64,000 nt of DNA from Tricholoma matsutake (GCA_026075535.2 AP026546.1:9486001-9550000), one strand, 5' to 3'; shown: positions 12,056-24,450, numbered from the stretch's first letter. Translations and numbers: made by a program. Notes: generated by a model from the sequence alone, not told the origin.

Positions 12056-13099
12056 ATGTTCATCCCATTTATTTCGAAGCCTCGATCACTGAATAAACTC
12101 CTCCGAAGGAAAGGAGGAGGGGGAGGCGGAGGGAGAGGTGGCGGAGGTGGAGGCGCAAAGGGTAGCAGCAGCAGCAGCGGGGCCGGCACTAAGGGCGTAG
12201 GTGGCGTAGGTGGAGTAAAATCTCCAGTTAACACGGGAGGTTCAACCAAATCAGCAACGTCCTATGGCAGTGGAGGAGGAAAATCTGCCCCTATTTCCGC
12301 AGGCCAATTGTTTTCTGGTCGTCAGTCTGGCGGTGGGACCAGGAATCAAGTTTTTGGGAGTCAGTAAGTTTGGACCCTTTTTTTGTCAGATGCCTTAACA
12401 TCTATTGATCGTCGCTAACAGGCAATATGGAAGTGGCTACCCTGGAATCACTGGTCGTGGTGTCGCAGGCCGCGGTTTCCCATTTATCTTTTGGCCACTT
12501 GCATGGGGAGGCGCCATTGGCTTGGGCACGGGCGCATATCTCCACAATAACGAGGTAATAAGAATTATTGTCAGCCTCACATTGGCTGATACTCACACGT
12601 ATCTTTATCTTCACCATAGTATGGAAGACCAGATAATAGCAGTCGGCCTGGGGGACCTATGGTAACAGCTGAATTCGTCTCCAATTCGACCAACGCAACG
12701 ACGTTCCGTCTCCTAGCGGACAACACCACCGTATCGGATTTGATCACGGCGATCAAGACCAACTGTTCATCGAACCTCAGCAGCTCCAGCTCCTCTACAC
12801 CATCAACCTACAACGATTCCTTGACCGCTCTTCCCCAGCCAGAGCAGGCGATCCAATATTATCGCGCGAGCAGTGTCGCACTTTCGTTAGACGGTTATAA
12901 CAACACTGGGGCTCTAGGTCCTGACGGAACCCCCAATACACCTCTGCCGTCAAATATCGACACAACACTTCTTGATTGTCTCAATCAGACGATCGGTGCT
13001 GCTGTGCCTCTCGTCGACGGCAGTATCAGATGGACTTCCTCGAATATGGGTCTGATAGGTTTGTTCTGGGTCTTGCGGTGTCTTAGTTCGTACCTATGA
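12056..13099 (+). CDS. Glycine-rich putative single-pass membrane protein, paralogue 3
   Basis: Function not recognised. The model joins 12056-12363, 12422-12554 and 12620-13099, with introns of 58 and 65 bp (GTAAGT...ACAG and GTAATA...ATAG), giving 306 aa and a TGA stop. The N-terminus has a basic patch (LLRRK) before a long Gly tract with Ser/Lys/Val-Gly-Gly repeats. Exon 2 holds YGSGYPGITGRGVAGRG, then a hydrophobic helix FPFIFWPLAWGGAIGLGTG. Exon 3 begins YGRPDNSSRPGGP and encodes an outer domain rich in N-x-S/T sites, with AIQYYRASSVALSLDGYNN and a conserved SNIDTTLLDCLNQTIGAA containing its only exon-3 cysteine pair with NCSSN. The C-terminus is hydrophobic (NMGLIGLFWVLRCL). It probably sits in a membrane or cell wall. 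It is intact and the best representative of the family here. Confidence 0.85.
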
Positions 13100-13762
13100 T
13101 GACCTTAATAGTATTTTATATTTTCAGCGCCAATCATTGATTTGACTTATGACTCAGTATGCATTGTAGCGTCGGTTGCTTAATTTTCATTACTCGGATG
13201 GCATATAATTACTTCTCATGTAATGTACAATACGCCTACCTATATTACTGGGCGGAATCCGCAATGTTATACCCAGAATTCTCAAACACGAAAATGCAGC
13301 TGCAGATTCGTTCCATGAGACTGAATCTAATCTTATCTACACATCATTACATAATGCGCTAAATTTCAAGCCCCAAGTTCATCAGTGAATCAAATTTTTT
13401 TTGTCATCACCCTGTATAGCAGTTGAAATACAAGTAAATAGCCTAAAATGCCCAGTGTTTCCACATCGGTTTACAGCTCCTAGATAATGGTATGTATATC
13501 ACAGTCATGTTTCGGAAACATCACCTTATTTTTCCTTCTACCTTAACAATACATTGTTGCATCGAATGGGAGATTCCAACAAATCTATGTAACATGGTAT
13601 TATTTATCCAAACTTCATTTACTGCAGAGAGCAGGTAGAACACTACATTGGGGAGGCTGCCCAGCATTCAACTATATCAGTTGTCTTATGGCATGCTTTT
13701 GGTCATAGCACTCCTGACTTTTTGAGAATACATGGAGCAAGAGAAGGTACCAACCTGGCATG

Positions 13763-14185
13763 GAGTCAACAAATGTTGACCTCCAGGATTATGCGTCTTT
13801 CAAGGAGTAAAGTCCATACCACAGAGTGGTATGGAAGTCGTGTTGGGACGATCACATCAAGCTGCCTCACCATGTCTGATGCTGCTGGCTTTTTGAATCT
13901 ACACTGTTTTCTAATAGGTGCGTACTCTTATTGAAGATCCAAATTATTGTCTCAGTCCTCATGCACTTTCGAGATGGAGCATGCAGCATATCTTGCTGCT
14001 CCCCACACAGAGTCAACAATCGTCGACCTCCAGGATTATGCGTCTTTCAAGGAGTAAACTCCATTCCACAGAGCAGTATGGAGTTGCGTTGGGATGATCA
14101 CATCAAGCTGCCTCACTATGTCTGATGCTTCTAGCTTTTTGAATCTCCATTGTCTTCTAATAGGTGTGTATCTTAGTGAACATCC
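13763..14185. repeat. Two direct copies of a ~177-bp sequence
   Basis: Segment 13763-13941 (starting AGTCAACAAATG, ending TTGAAGATCC) recurs at 14011-14185 with about 85-90% identity, offset by about 247 bp. Both copies contain CTCCAGGATTATGCGTCTTTCAAGGAGTAAA and the phrase TCACATCAAGCTGCCTCAC. No open frame spans them. They could be a tandem duplication of part of a decayed mobile element. Confidence 0.7.
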
Positions 14186-15125
14186 ACATGCGGTGAATCA
14201 ATGAGCCCTGTTTCTTAGGAATGTCACTAGGGTGCAGAAGAAGCAGGGTTTTAATCGACTATATGACACATAGGTTTTGGGTAGCAGCTGAAGTAAGGTG
14301 CCTACTCACTCCTTCCTGTCTTATAGCTCAAGGTGACATCACCTTGAAGATGGCTCCACATCTTTATGAGTTACCAGTGTCCTTACCATCAGGTCCCTCC
14401 TAGCTGTTGCAGCTTACATGTTGTGCCTCAAATTTTTGTTCACGTTTTATTAAACACATAGATTTCTGGTCTTTAATATAGGTTGAGTAGTAGTATCTAG
14501 GTAGTATGTGTTAAAGCCAGTTCTTGTGCTGCCCGCTGGTTTGCTAGCTTAGCAACAGAGGATCCAGGGTGGGATTGCCCCTGCACTGCAACTGGGTGCC
14601 CACCAAACACTGCAGAACATCAGTAGAAGCACTGTGGGTGCGAGCGAATGCGGTCACCTTGTCCACCAATAAAGAAGTGAGGCTGTTTGTGACTGGCTTT
14701 CTGGGCCTAGGGGGATTTCAAAGTAATCCACAATGTTATTGTAGAAGTCAACGTAGTTAAAGCAGCCATCATTCTCGTTCCAAGCATTTGCACTGGAGAG
14801 CGCAAAACAGAGCTAGGGTCTGTCAGTCCAGCAGTCTGAACAAAATTGGTAGCTTCTCACCTGCACTGCGACATAGGCAAGGGCCCGAGGTGTTACCATC
14901 TTCATGCCAAGTAAAGTCGCAACATGCCCACGCATTGGTGCCTTCTGGTTCTTCCTGCGCTTCTTCGTGGATGGTGCATGCTCTTCTACATCTTTCTGGC
15001 ACTCAATATCCTGGGCAGATGAGGGGGAGGTGAAGATGAATTTGAAAGCCTACGGAGAAGGGGCCGTGACAAAGACCCTGGTGATGATGGTGGTAAAGTG
15101 CATACCTTGAGCAGTATCATGCTAT

Positions 15126-15130
15126 GAAAT
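15126..15130. repeat. Target-site duplication GAAAT, left side of element A
   Basis: GAAAT stands directly outside the left LTR and again at 21326-21330 outside the right LTR. A 5-bp duplication is usual for Ty3/gypsy integrases. Confidence 0.9.
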
Positions 15131-15532
15131 TGTTAGGGCGACACCCACTATCTGCTAGCTAAGACCGTGCAGGTTCTCTCTACAAGAAGGGGGCGGGATC
15201 CATGCTCATGATGGGGGAATTGATGGTTTTGATGTGAGGGGTTATTAATAGGTGAGTTTGTTGAGATAGGCCTTTCACACCGAAAGTGTAGGTGGAATAC
15301 CTAAGAGAACACAACTGGGGTCCCCTAGGCATATACTTAGGGTTTATATACTATGTTACATATATTGTACATTGTTGTTACCGATGCATTTGTACATGCA
15401 CGTACATTTTGATGCGTGCGAAATAAAATTCTCACGCTATCAAAATGTAGCATCATTTGGCGTCATGTAGCATAATTCGACATAATAAAATAAAAATGAA
15501 AGTTTATTAGGTAATGGGGTGGTTTCCTAACA
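15131..15532 (-). repeat. 3' LTR of gypsy element A
   Basis: 402 bp, TG...CA ends. Read on the minus strand it contains TATATAAA (near 15340-15350), a likely TATA box. It differs from the other LTR mainly at CG versus CA or TG positions. Confidence 0.92.
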
Positions 15533-15543
15533 TTACCCCCCTT
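15533..15543 (-). promoter_or_regulatory. Polypurine tract of element A
   Basis: On the minus strand the run AAAAGGGGGGTAA abuts the 3' LTR. This is the expected primer for plus-strand DNA synthesis. Confidence 0.75.
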
Positions 15544-18500
15544 TTATGCCTTGACTTCCAGGCAAGAAAATATTATGTTTGTCCCCTCTGTGAAATTTTG
15601 GTAAGGCCGGAATTTCATCCCCTCATACACCATTCTCGCAATGCGATGTGGAGCATTTGGATTATGTTTAAAGAATTGGGCGATTGCATTACGTGCTCGC
15701 TTACAATTCTCTTCGGGTTCCCATGAATTATTTTCATCGGTATAGTTTTTCCACTTTATTAAGAACTCCAATTTGTTCCGTCGAAGACGTGAGTCTAGAA
15801 TTTCTTCAACTATATATTCTGGAGCACCTTCTACTATTATTGGAGGTTGTGGAGTAGTTTGTTGGCCAGGAATAGTGGGCGGACAGTAAGGGCATAGGCA
15901 GGATACGTTAATCTCAGGATCAATCTTAAATGATCGGGGTAATTTTAGCACTACCGCATTAGGCAAGATCACTTTAGAGATCACATATGGGCCAACTTGT
16001 TTCTCCATAAGTTTCTTTGAATGTCATGGAATGTTCAGGTCCTTGGTACTTAGCCATACCAAGTCACCAACTTTGTACTCCGGAGCGCATGCTCGAGTAC
16101 AATCCGCATGTCGCATCATGTCATCACGTGCTTTCTTCAATGCCGCCTCTGCTTCCTCTTGTACCTTTTGCATCTTAGATACAAAATCTTCTACTGACTG
16201 TACTTTGACTTCCCTTCTGGGTTCTACTCCCATGCGAGGATGATATCCATAATTTGCGAAAAAGGGTGACATATGAGTAGCCAAATGGAATTTGTTATTG
16301 TGGGAAAATTTGGCAATTGCCAACCATTCGGGCCAGTCGGTTTGTCGGTAGTTGACAAACATACGTAGGTACTGCTCCAACTCCTGATTCATTCTCTCTG
16401 TCTGCCCATCAGTCTGCGGATGATATGCCATAGATAATTTAGTTTGAATTCCCAATATGTTGTTTAGTTCTCGCATAAATGTGGAAGCAAATTGTGGTCC
16501 ACGATCAGAGATAACGGTATCGGGTAACCCATGTAACTGCCATACCTGATTTAGATAGAGGCATGCCAAGCCCAATGATGAGGTTTCTGTAGTAGTAGGA
16601 ATAATATGGACCTCCTTTGTAAAGCAGTCGCATACTACAAATATTGCATCATACCCTTGAGCCTTGGGTAATCCGGTAATAAAATCCACAGATATATCTC
16701 GCCACAGCGCTTTAGGTATAGGGTTCGGCATTAATTTTCCTGCAGGTTTCTCTGGAAATTTCTTCCCCCTCATGCATGTATCACATCCATCCACATACCC
16801 CAACACATACTTTGAAATTCCAGGCCACCAATAATTTCTCATTACTAATTCCAACGTCTTCCATCTTCCTGGGTGTCCAGCAATCGGCATATTGTGATGT
16901 AACTGGACGATCTCCCTTCGCAAATCCTGATCCTTTGGTACATACACTTTTCCTCAAAACAACACCAACCCTTGTTCCTCAGCCCATTTGTCTCCTTTGA
17001 TATCACCTTTCTTCTCTCCCTTCAGAGCTTTCATGGCTTCCACTACTTCATCGTCCATTTCCGAGCATTGTCTAATTTTAGACAACATTTCCGTTTCTGA
17101 GCTATCTATTAATAGATGCTCTTGATGCATAGCGCAAATGCAAAAGTATTCAGGTTTGAGTAAGGTAACATTTTTATTGTCCTCTTCCACCCCCCTTTTA
17201 TGATCAATACATCTGGATAATGCATCTGCTTTCCTCATTAAGCTTCCCGCTTTGTGGACCAAGTGAAAATTGAAACACGATAGGAATAGTGCCCAACGTG
17301 CTTGCCAGCGATTAAGCTTTTTAGTGGACATGAAGTATTGCAGATTTTGATGATCCATCCAGATCTCAATCTGATGCGTACATCCCTCCAAATAATGCCT
17401 CCATGCCTCCAATGCTCATATTATTCCCAACATTGCTTTGTCATGCACATCATAATTCCTCTCCACATCATTCAACCCTTTTGACAAGTATGCACAAGGA
17501 TGCCATTTGTCATCTTTGCACAGCATTGATAATACTGCTCCAGTAGCAAAATTGGATGCATCGGATTCCACTTGCAAAGGGCGTGTGAAATCTACTGGGG
17601 CTAATATTGGTCCCTCCACAAACTTCCTCTTCAACTCCTCAAATGCTGTCTGCTGCTGCTCTCCCCACCTCCATACTACTCCCTTTTGCATAAGGTTATG
17701 TAAGGGTGCGGCAATTTTAGAAAAATTGTGCACAAAGCAATGATAATAATTTGCGAGTCCCAAGAAGGCTTGAACCTCCTTGACATGGGTGGGTGCAGGC
17801 CAATCTGTGATCGCCTGTACCTTGATCGGATCCATTTTGATCCTGTCAGGGCTGATCAATAATTTTAGGAACTCGATCTCGCTTGCCCCAAACACACACT
17901 TCTCTGGTTTCAAAAATAGATCATTCTCCGCCAACCTCCATAACACCTCCTGCACTATCGCCTCATGATTTTCTTCATCCTCCATGAATATCAGAATGTT
18001 GTCAATAAATATTATTACCATGCCTTTGTCTATTATGTCCTTGAAAATGTCGTTCATCATATTTTGAAAGGTTGGGGGACTATTAGTCATCCCAAAAAAC
18101 ATGACAAGTGGCTCGAAGGATCCTCGACGTGTGGCAAATGCAGCCTTCCACTCATCTCCTTTCTTTATTCATACATTGTTGTATCCCCATTGTAAATCCA
18201 ATTTTGTAAAGACCTTGGCTTTTCCCACCCTATCAATTATTTCTGAGATCAATGGCAGGGGGTACGCATTCTTCACTGTCCACTCATTCAGATACCTATA
18301 ATTGGTACACATCCTCTTCCTTTGGTCTTTTTTGGGCACAAAGAATATTGGTGATGTCTGTGGTGATTTTGAAGGTCGTATGTATCCTTTGCGCAATTGC
18401 TCCTTCAGGAATGCATCCACTTCTTCTTGTTCCATTGGAGATAATGGATATACCTTCGACTTCTTCAGCACAAACCCAGGCTTCATCTCAATCACATGAT

Positions 18501-19364
18501 CCCATGGCTTCCGCACTGGCATTTGCTCAGACTCCTTCTTTTGGAACACTGACAAATGTTCATGATACACTTTTGGCACCCATTCCTCCACTGGCTTCTC
18601 CACCTTCACGATATTCTTGTCCCACGACTGTCCTCCACAAACTGCTCTAAAGGTTTGCTTCTGCTCTTCTTTCTCGATCATGATTGGAACTTCCCCATTT
18701 GGCATTTCCTCATCCTCCACTTCCTCCATTGTAACAGAATACTTTCTTGGATGTTCTTTCTCTTTCTTTTTCCTTTTTTCTTTCTTCATCTTCCTCCAAT
18801 ACACATTACATTCCTTAGGACAATGAGTCATTTGTACTTTCCCAGTTTTCCAATCAATTTTGGGATTATGCTTCCGTAACCACAGACATCCTATTATTAG
18901 ATTGGTTTTCCCAAGATCACACACTTCGAATATGGCTCACTCCTGATGCTCCTGATACTTTAGTACCATAGTCACCTCCTCCTTGATAGTTCCTCCACGA
19001 TTGACTGTTCCGTCAATATTGTACACCATTATAGGTTGCACCAGCTTGCGTGTGTTAATACCATTTCCGGTAATTAAGGATTGATTAATAAATAATCCTG
19101 TAGCACCACTGTCAAGCAACACTTCCACATCAATAGCTGCATGCATGTCCACTGTCTTTAGTCCCACAGTCAAGGTGATTTTGGGTTCTATTCATGTAGA
19201 GCAAATAAAGAATTTAGGGGTTTTCAGAAATGACATGTGACAATTTTCTTTGTCACATGATTCGCAACAGTTGTACTCCTCCTCGATTTCCTTTTCTGAT
19301 TTACTCTGGGTTTCCTCGGATACTAATACATTGTAATGATTCTGGGTCACCAATGGGGAAACCT
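15544..19364 (-). pseudogene. pol: pol polyprotein of gypsy element A
   Basis: One frame runs from the end of gag to TAA at 15544, in the -1 frame relative to gag, broken only by TGA codons at 19192, 18937, 18169, 17416, 16954 and 16024. Domains in order: aspartic protease (VLLDSGATGLF, about 19110); a linker with TNLIIGCLWLRKHNPKIDW; reverse transcriptase from about 18480, with KLDLQWGYNN intact but the YxDD box changed to FIDN near 17998; RNase H (QVESDASNFATGAV, then WMDHQNLQYF); integrase with HHCC finger (HLHHNMPIAGHPGR region, CDTCMRG) and a DDE core (VDFITGLP, ISDRGPQF, QTDGQTERMNQELEQYLR); and a chromodomain near 15590-15850 (YIVEEILDSRLRRNKLEFLIKW). In each case the TGA sits where arginine fits the family. 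The RT change Asp to Asn is also a CpG transition. It cannot make functional enzyme. Confidence 0.93.
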
Positions 19365-20375
19365 TCACTGGGACTCTTCCACAAAATTCTCCTGCTTGCC
19401 TTCCTCCTGCTTCACTTCCTCAAATATAGCTCCCCTGATCTTTCTCTTCTGCTTACAATTCTTAGAAATGTGTCCTAACTGCCCACAGTTAAAACATTTA
19501 AGTGGGGCTTGTCTCCCCACTTGATCAACCTCCATTGCCTCTGCGGGTGCTGCTGACTCCGTAACTATAGGTGTCACTGCCATGGCCAGTGGCTGTGCCC
19601 TTGGAGCTTGTGCCTGAGGTGCCTTTCCTTTCTCGGACTTTCCTCCTGATGACTTTCCAAATTTACTACTTCCGTACATCAACTTTGACTCCGCCTGTTC
19701 CTGCTGATATTGCCGGTCAAGGTGCATTGCCCAATTATACCACTCGTCCAACTTCTCTGGCATAGAAGGTAGTCAGTAGATAGACTTGAATAAAGAGGGA
19801 TTTAATCCTGCTTTCAAAAACTCTACCAACGCGGCTTCTCCCATGTCCGTTTGCAAAGCTTCTGCTTTGAACTGCAAAATAAATTCATCTGCCGTTAAGG
19901 AACCTTGGCGCATGGTCTTTAATTTAGCATTGGCTGTCGCCTTTGGATTAGGGTCTCCAAACTGTGCCTCCAATCTCTCCAGAAATTCCTTGAAGGTTGC
20001 AAATGGTTTATTTCCCGCAGCAATTTGATTAATAGCCTCATTTCTCCAGAACTGGGCTTTCCCCCCCTGAATGTATGAGAGAGCAAACATAATCCTAGAC
20101 TTGGCTGTATGAAACTCTGGCTTCCTCCCATGGATGTATAATACTATAGAGCTGAAGAAGGATTTTGTATTCTCCATGGTACCATCAAAGATTTGCGGGG
20201 GCACATACTTAGGTAAGCACACTTTTCCATTTCTGGATTTCTCCACCATCTCATCCTCCTGTGATATCCACTCCACCATCTCCTCCATCTCATCATCTCT
20301 TTCTCCTGTTGTCTCTGGCTGTACTTCCGCTTGTCTGGGCTGTGATGCTGCCAATACTGACACTAATTGCGACAT
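19365..20375 (-). pseudogene. gag: gag of gypsy element A
   Basis: Structural capsid-type protein for the element's particles. It has 336 codons from the first ATG of the open frame (20375) to TGA at 19365, with one internal TGA at 19773 in the phrase FKSIY-stop-LPSMPEKLDEWYNW, where arginine fits. The middle part is a retrotransposon gag domain (FDGTMENTKSFFSSIVLYI, QGGKAQFWRNEA, FLERLEAQFGDPNPKATA). A CCHC zinc knuckle CFNCGQLGHISKNC follows near 19490-19450. The pol frame continues directly, shifted by -1, so a ribosomal frameshift was probably used. Confidence 0.9.
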
Positions 20376-20923
20376 TTGCGCTGTGAGCGCATCAATTTTC
20401 GCCTCGACTGGGATTAGAAGTTGAAGGTTCAGACATAATTGTAGAATCTGTGATGAATTACTTCTTTGACAAATTCAAAATTTTTTTTTCGAGACCTCTC
20501 CAAACGTTTATGGGTCACGTGATAAGGTTCATCGAGGTTCATCAATGGTTCGTCGTTTGTCGGGCGCCTATTTTGACACTTCGGATCAATAACCCTTCCA
20601 ACAGTGCCTGATCTCGGAGATATCACTGAATTTGGCTTGTAACTAAAATAGTCGTCCGAATAGAGTGATGTAAATTGTAACTAAACCAGATCTGATCAGT
20701 TGTCTGGTTGCAGCTGTCCTAATGACGAGCGCTGCCTCTCGATCACTGGCAGTCGCAATGTAAGGCGAGGCCTGGTGTCGGCTTACAAAAGAAAAGGTAG
20801 ATTACGTATATACAAGTACTTCTGGCTCATGCCGAAAGGATGAGTAATCAGATGTGGCATGGTGAAACAATGACGTATGTGCAAGTAAGAGAAGGCACAC
20901 TGATATGGGAAGTTGTGTTCTTC
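20376..20923 (-). other. 5' leader of element A between LTR and gag
   Basis: About 550 bp between the 5' LTR and the gag ATG with no coding content. A primer-binding site should begin next to 20923 (minus strand GAAGAACACAACTTCC), but I could not match it to a tRNA. Confidence 0.5.
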
Positions 20924-21325
20924 TGTTAGGGCAACACCCACTATCTGCTAGCTAAGACTGTGCGGGTTCTCTCTACAAGAAGGGGGTGGGATCCGCACTC
21001 CTGATGGGGGAATTGATGGTTTTGATGGGAGGGGTTATTAATAGGTGAGTTTGTTGAGATAGGCCTTTCACACCGAAAGCGTAGGTGGAATACCTAAGAG
21101 AACACAACTGGGGTCCCCTAGGCATATATTTAGGGTTTATATACTATGTTACATATATTGTACATTGTTGTTACCGATGCACTTGTACATGCACGTACAT
21201 TTTGATGCATGCGAAATAAAATTCTCACGCTATCAAAATGTAGTGTCATTTGGTGTCATGTAGCGTAATTCAACATAATAAAATAAAAATGAAAGTTTAT
21301 TAGGTAATGGGGTGGTTTCCTAACA
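20924..21325 (-). repeat. 5' LTR of gypsy element A
   Basis: 402 bp, same ends as the left copy, followed by the GAAAT duplication at 21326-21330. It should carry the promoter; TATATAAA is conserved on the minus strand. Confidence 0.92.
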
Positions 21326-21330
21326 GAAAT

Positions 21331-22750
21331 AGGCCATGTTTGATGTCCTTGATGCTGCCACAGGCTTTGGGGTAGAGAAAAGTGGGCCAGGAATCTGCCA
21401 TGACAATGAAGCTCGGGCTACCGTCGTGAATGCCAGCACGAACTCTAAACAGCAGGGGTTGGTGCATGAGGTCGGGGCAGAAGAGGCCTAAAAAAGCTCA
21501 GGTGGGATCGCCCCAATCATAGTCTATCAGGCAAAGGAGGCGCCTGGTGTCATCATGTTCAAACCCTCTGTCCATCTTCGAGGTCAGAGGGAGCGGTCTG
21601 GAAAGGGGACCGCCGAGGGCACCTGCTATCCAGCTGACGACGGCTGGCTTGAGATTCCCTGCATCATCGCCTCGCCCTCCACTGGCACCCTTCTGAAGCT
21701 GCTCACTGCGTCAAGCGCGAAGTGATGAATGGGACACTGCTACTCACATCTCGAAAATATGCATTCAACTCCAGTACATCCTGTTCGCTTAACTTGGTTT
21801 TGAGGCCGGGGATGTGGCATAGCAGGAGCTTGTACCTGTGGTAAGCCTGGCACTGCCTGGGCTCGAGGTCGGATTTCAACTCAAAGCACAGTAAATAGGG
21901 GAAAATAGTACTCAGGGGTGGGCTCAGGGAGCTCATCATCAAGCTCTGCATCTGCCTCCAGAGCATGCCATCAGTCACTCTCTTCAACCAGCTCATCAAC
22001 AGATTCAAACATTGACACAAGCCAGCATAAGACTCAGCCCTGTGTGATGTTGGACTGCGCATTGCTGTCGATAGTACTCCTCCTGTCAAAAAGGTCATGC
22101 AGCGCAGGATTGGTGGCACACACGACTTTTGTTTCAATCCTACTTCTTCAAGGTTTTGAAGCTGTTGCTCCAATGCAGCAATGCGCCACTTTGCGCCCAC
22201 ATATATGGCAACAATGGGATGTTCATCTGCAACTACAGCAGCAGGATAAGCAAAGAATTAGCTGGCACTAACCGGGCATACTCATCATCTAGCACAGAGT
22301 GGGAAGATTTGTTGGAGATATCTAGCTGTTAGCTGCCAGGTATTTATACCACTAAGCTGGGGCTAGCCATCTTAAAGGCAGTGCTCCATTCCCACCAATT
22401 ATTGCTGTAGCAACTGCAGTGCTCAATTGGTGAGTGGAGGGAAGCGCAATGGTGTTGCTATGCTCTATGATAAGCCAAAGTGTATTTTGAGTTTGCAACC
22501 AAATTGGGACTAGCACTCAATTTGTGAGCAGAGGGAAGCGCCATTCGCAACACCGGGTGTTGTGGCACTGACAACCCGCAAGGCTTAGCATGGCTAGGCC
22601 AGGGTTGATTTTGAGCCTGCAGCCAAAGAGTTACTTAGCAACGTCCTGCATGCTGGTACCTGCTGTGCAGCCACTTGGCAGGTGCAAGTTCACAAATTGC
22701 ACTCAGATCATCAATCAAGAGTATGATGGAAGATGAGAACTTGGAAAGAG
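21331..22750 (-). pseudogene. Decayed coding sequence right of element A
   Basis: Unassigned. The minus strand has a 165-codon open stretch at 21703-22200 that opens with a short coiled-coil-like phrase (WRIAALEQQLQNLEEVG), possibly part of a decayed exon. The plus strand has an overlapping Ser-rich frame at 21918-22271. Neither matches a known domain. The surrounding sequence is probably part of the old repeat mosaic that continues to 26 kb. Confidence 0.25.
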
Positions 22751-24450
22751 GAAGGAAACAAAAAGGAGGAAATGGCATATGTTAGAGAATGATTCGCAGC
22801 AGACCATGAGCAAATATGACTGACCAAATTTAAGTGATCATAACAAGTAGTACTTTAGGTTGAATGCGTCAGAAAGAACGAAAAACATACCGTTTAGCAG
22901 GAAATCAACAGTCAAGATTGCCTGCTCACTCGCATCTGGAGGATGATCTCCCCCACTGTTAGCCCAATCTCCCCTAGTGATTTGATTTGTACTTAAGACA
23001 GGACATACTTGAGTTTGAGGGTCCTTTTGCAAGGTAGTGATGGCTTGCATACCAGTATATAGTGCTCAAGATCATGGCAAGTGCTTTAGGTTGAACATCT
23101 CAGTACTATATACCAGAAGAATAAAAGAACAAAAAACATACTTTTTAGCGGGAAATTGACAACAATCAAGATTGCCTGCTCACTTGTGTGCTGGAGAATC
23201 ATCTCTCTCACACTTGTTAGCCCCATCTTCACTGGAGATTCTTTGTAGGACAGTGGACATGCTTGAGTTTGAGGGTCCATGTGCAATGTAGTAAGATGGT
23301 GATGCGTTGGATACCAGTATAAAGCTCTCAAGCTTGTCTCAAGCAACATGGGAGAGCAGCTAGGTAGGAAGATGGTGATTACTAGTATGAAGTGCTCAAG
23401 CAACATGCGAGAGCAGCTCTAACTTGGAGGTTTCAAGGTTACAAGGATATTTTTGCCAGTATTTGAGTGCACAGGAAATCGGAGATCACGATTAATCGAT
23501 GATAGTGAAGCCGTTACCGACTCAGAGTCATGTACAAATCTGAGTGATCATAGCAAGTACTTTAGGTTCAACACATCAGTACTACGCACCAAAAGAATGA
23601 AATAATGACAAACACACCTTTTAGCAGTAGATGGAGCTGCATACCTCATAGAAATATTCACTTCTCCATAGTTGTCAAGGTATGGTGATGGTGAAAACGT
23701 GCCACCATTGTTAGCAAAGAGATACAGAGCCCATGATAGATAGCTTCTGAAGGTTGGCATATTCACTGAAGATGGTAATAAAAAGATACAGGACTTGTTC
23801 CACCATGCTAGACAGTTTGGATCCTTTGTATGTGGAATTGTTGATGTTGGGGTCGAGGATAACAAGCACCACTTGGAGCATGTAGATATCTTGGTCATAA
23901 CATGGCTCATGAAGAACATAGCCTCGGTAATGGAGACTTGCCCCAAATAGCAAAGCTGTTGGGAACTCAGACCCCTGTACGAATTTGAGTGATCACAGTG
24001 AGTTCTTTAGGATGAATGCATCAATACGACACATCAGAAGGATGAAAGGTTGAAAAACTTACCTTGCAGCAGGAAATCAACAACACTCAATATTGCCTGC
24101 TCACTTGTGTGCTGGAGAATAATCTCTCTCACACTTGTTAGCCCAATCTCCAGTAGTGATTCTTTTGTAAGACAGGACATGCTTGAGTTCAAGTCTCCTT
24201 TGCAAGGTAGTAAGATGGTGATGCCTTGCACACCAGTATAAAGTGCTCAAGCAACATGTGAGAGCAGCTCTAACTTAAAGTGGAGGCTTCAAGGTCACAA
24301 GGATATTTTCACCAGTTTTTAGTGCACAGAAAATCAGAGATCACGATTAATCAATAATCACCCCATGACGAAGTTGTGATGGACTCAGAGCACTGTACGA
24401 ATTTGAGTGATTGTGGCAAGTTCTTTAGGTTGAACACATCAGTACTATAC
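22750..24450 (-). repeat. Exon-like tandem repeat, copy group 1
   Basis: Read on the minus strand, this block contains several diverged copies of one unit. Each has a ~55-codon exon-like part whose best copies read GLTSVREIILQHTSEQAIL and VVDFLLQG, then a ~90-100-bp stretch with GTATGT- or GTAAGT-like donor and a CAG acceptor, then GG(A/G)(T/C)CTGAGT and a second coding-like part (HYRGYVLHEPCYDQDIYML). A shared marker, GAGAGCAGCTCTAACTT, recurs at 23,408 and 24,257 (and, degraded, at 23,350). The same unit recurs at 34-38, 42-43 and 49.6-52 kb. The family is unknown to me. Confidence 0.65.

Larger units (their letters stand above)
13100..15130. other. Gene-poor flank between the glycine-rich genes and gypsy element A
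   Basis: AT-rich noncoding sequence from 13100 to about 13700, then the direct duplication at 13763-14185, then unassigned sequence to the target site of element A. Small plus-strand frames near 14570-15110 show no recognisable domain. Confidence 0.35.
15131..21325 (-). mobile_element. Ty3/gypsy chromovirus, element A (inactivated)
   Basis: A full-length LTR retrotransposon on the minus strand: two 402-bp LTRs beginning TGTTAG and ending AACA, a GAAAT target duplication, gag with a zinc knuckle, and pol in the order protease, RT, RNase H, integrase, chromodomain. The order integrase after RNase H marks Ty3/gypsy, and the C-terminal chromodomain marks the chromoviruses, whose chromodomain steers integration to chromatin marks. 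The reading frames are open except for seven in-frame TGA codons, and the RT catalytic motif is damaged, so the element is dead. LTR differences, mostly CpG transitions, show it is clearly older than the copia element. Confidence 0.95.

Noticed and set aside
12031..12249. Proline-rich open frame on the minus strand
   Set aside because: It is the antisense of the GGN-rich tract of the glycine-rich gene; the same shadow appears at 5669-5905.
20376..20923. tRNA primer-binding site of element A
   Set aside because: The bases inside the 5' LTR did not match any tRNA 3' end I know with confidence, and self-priming could not be shown either.
22750..24450. CRISPR-like or simple satellite array
   Set aside because: Unit spacing is irregular, units contain coding-like parts and splice signals, and the genome is eukaryotic.
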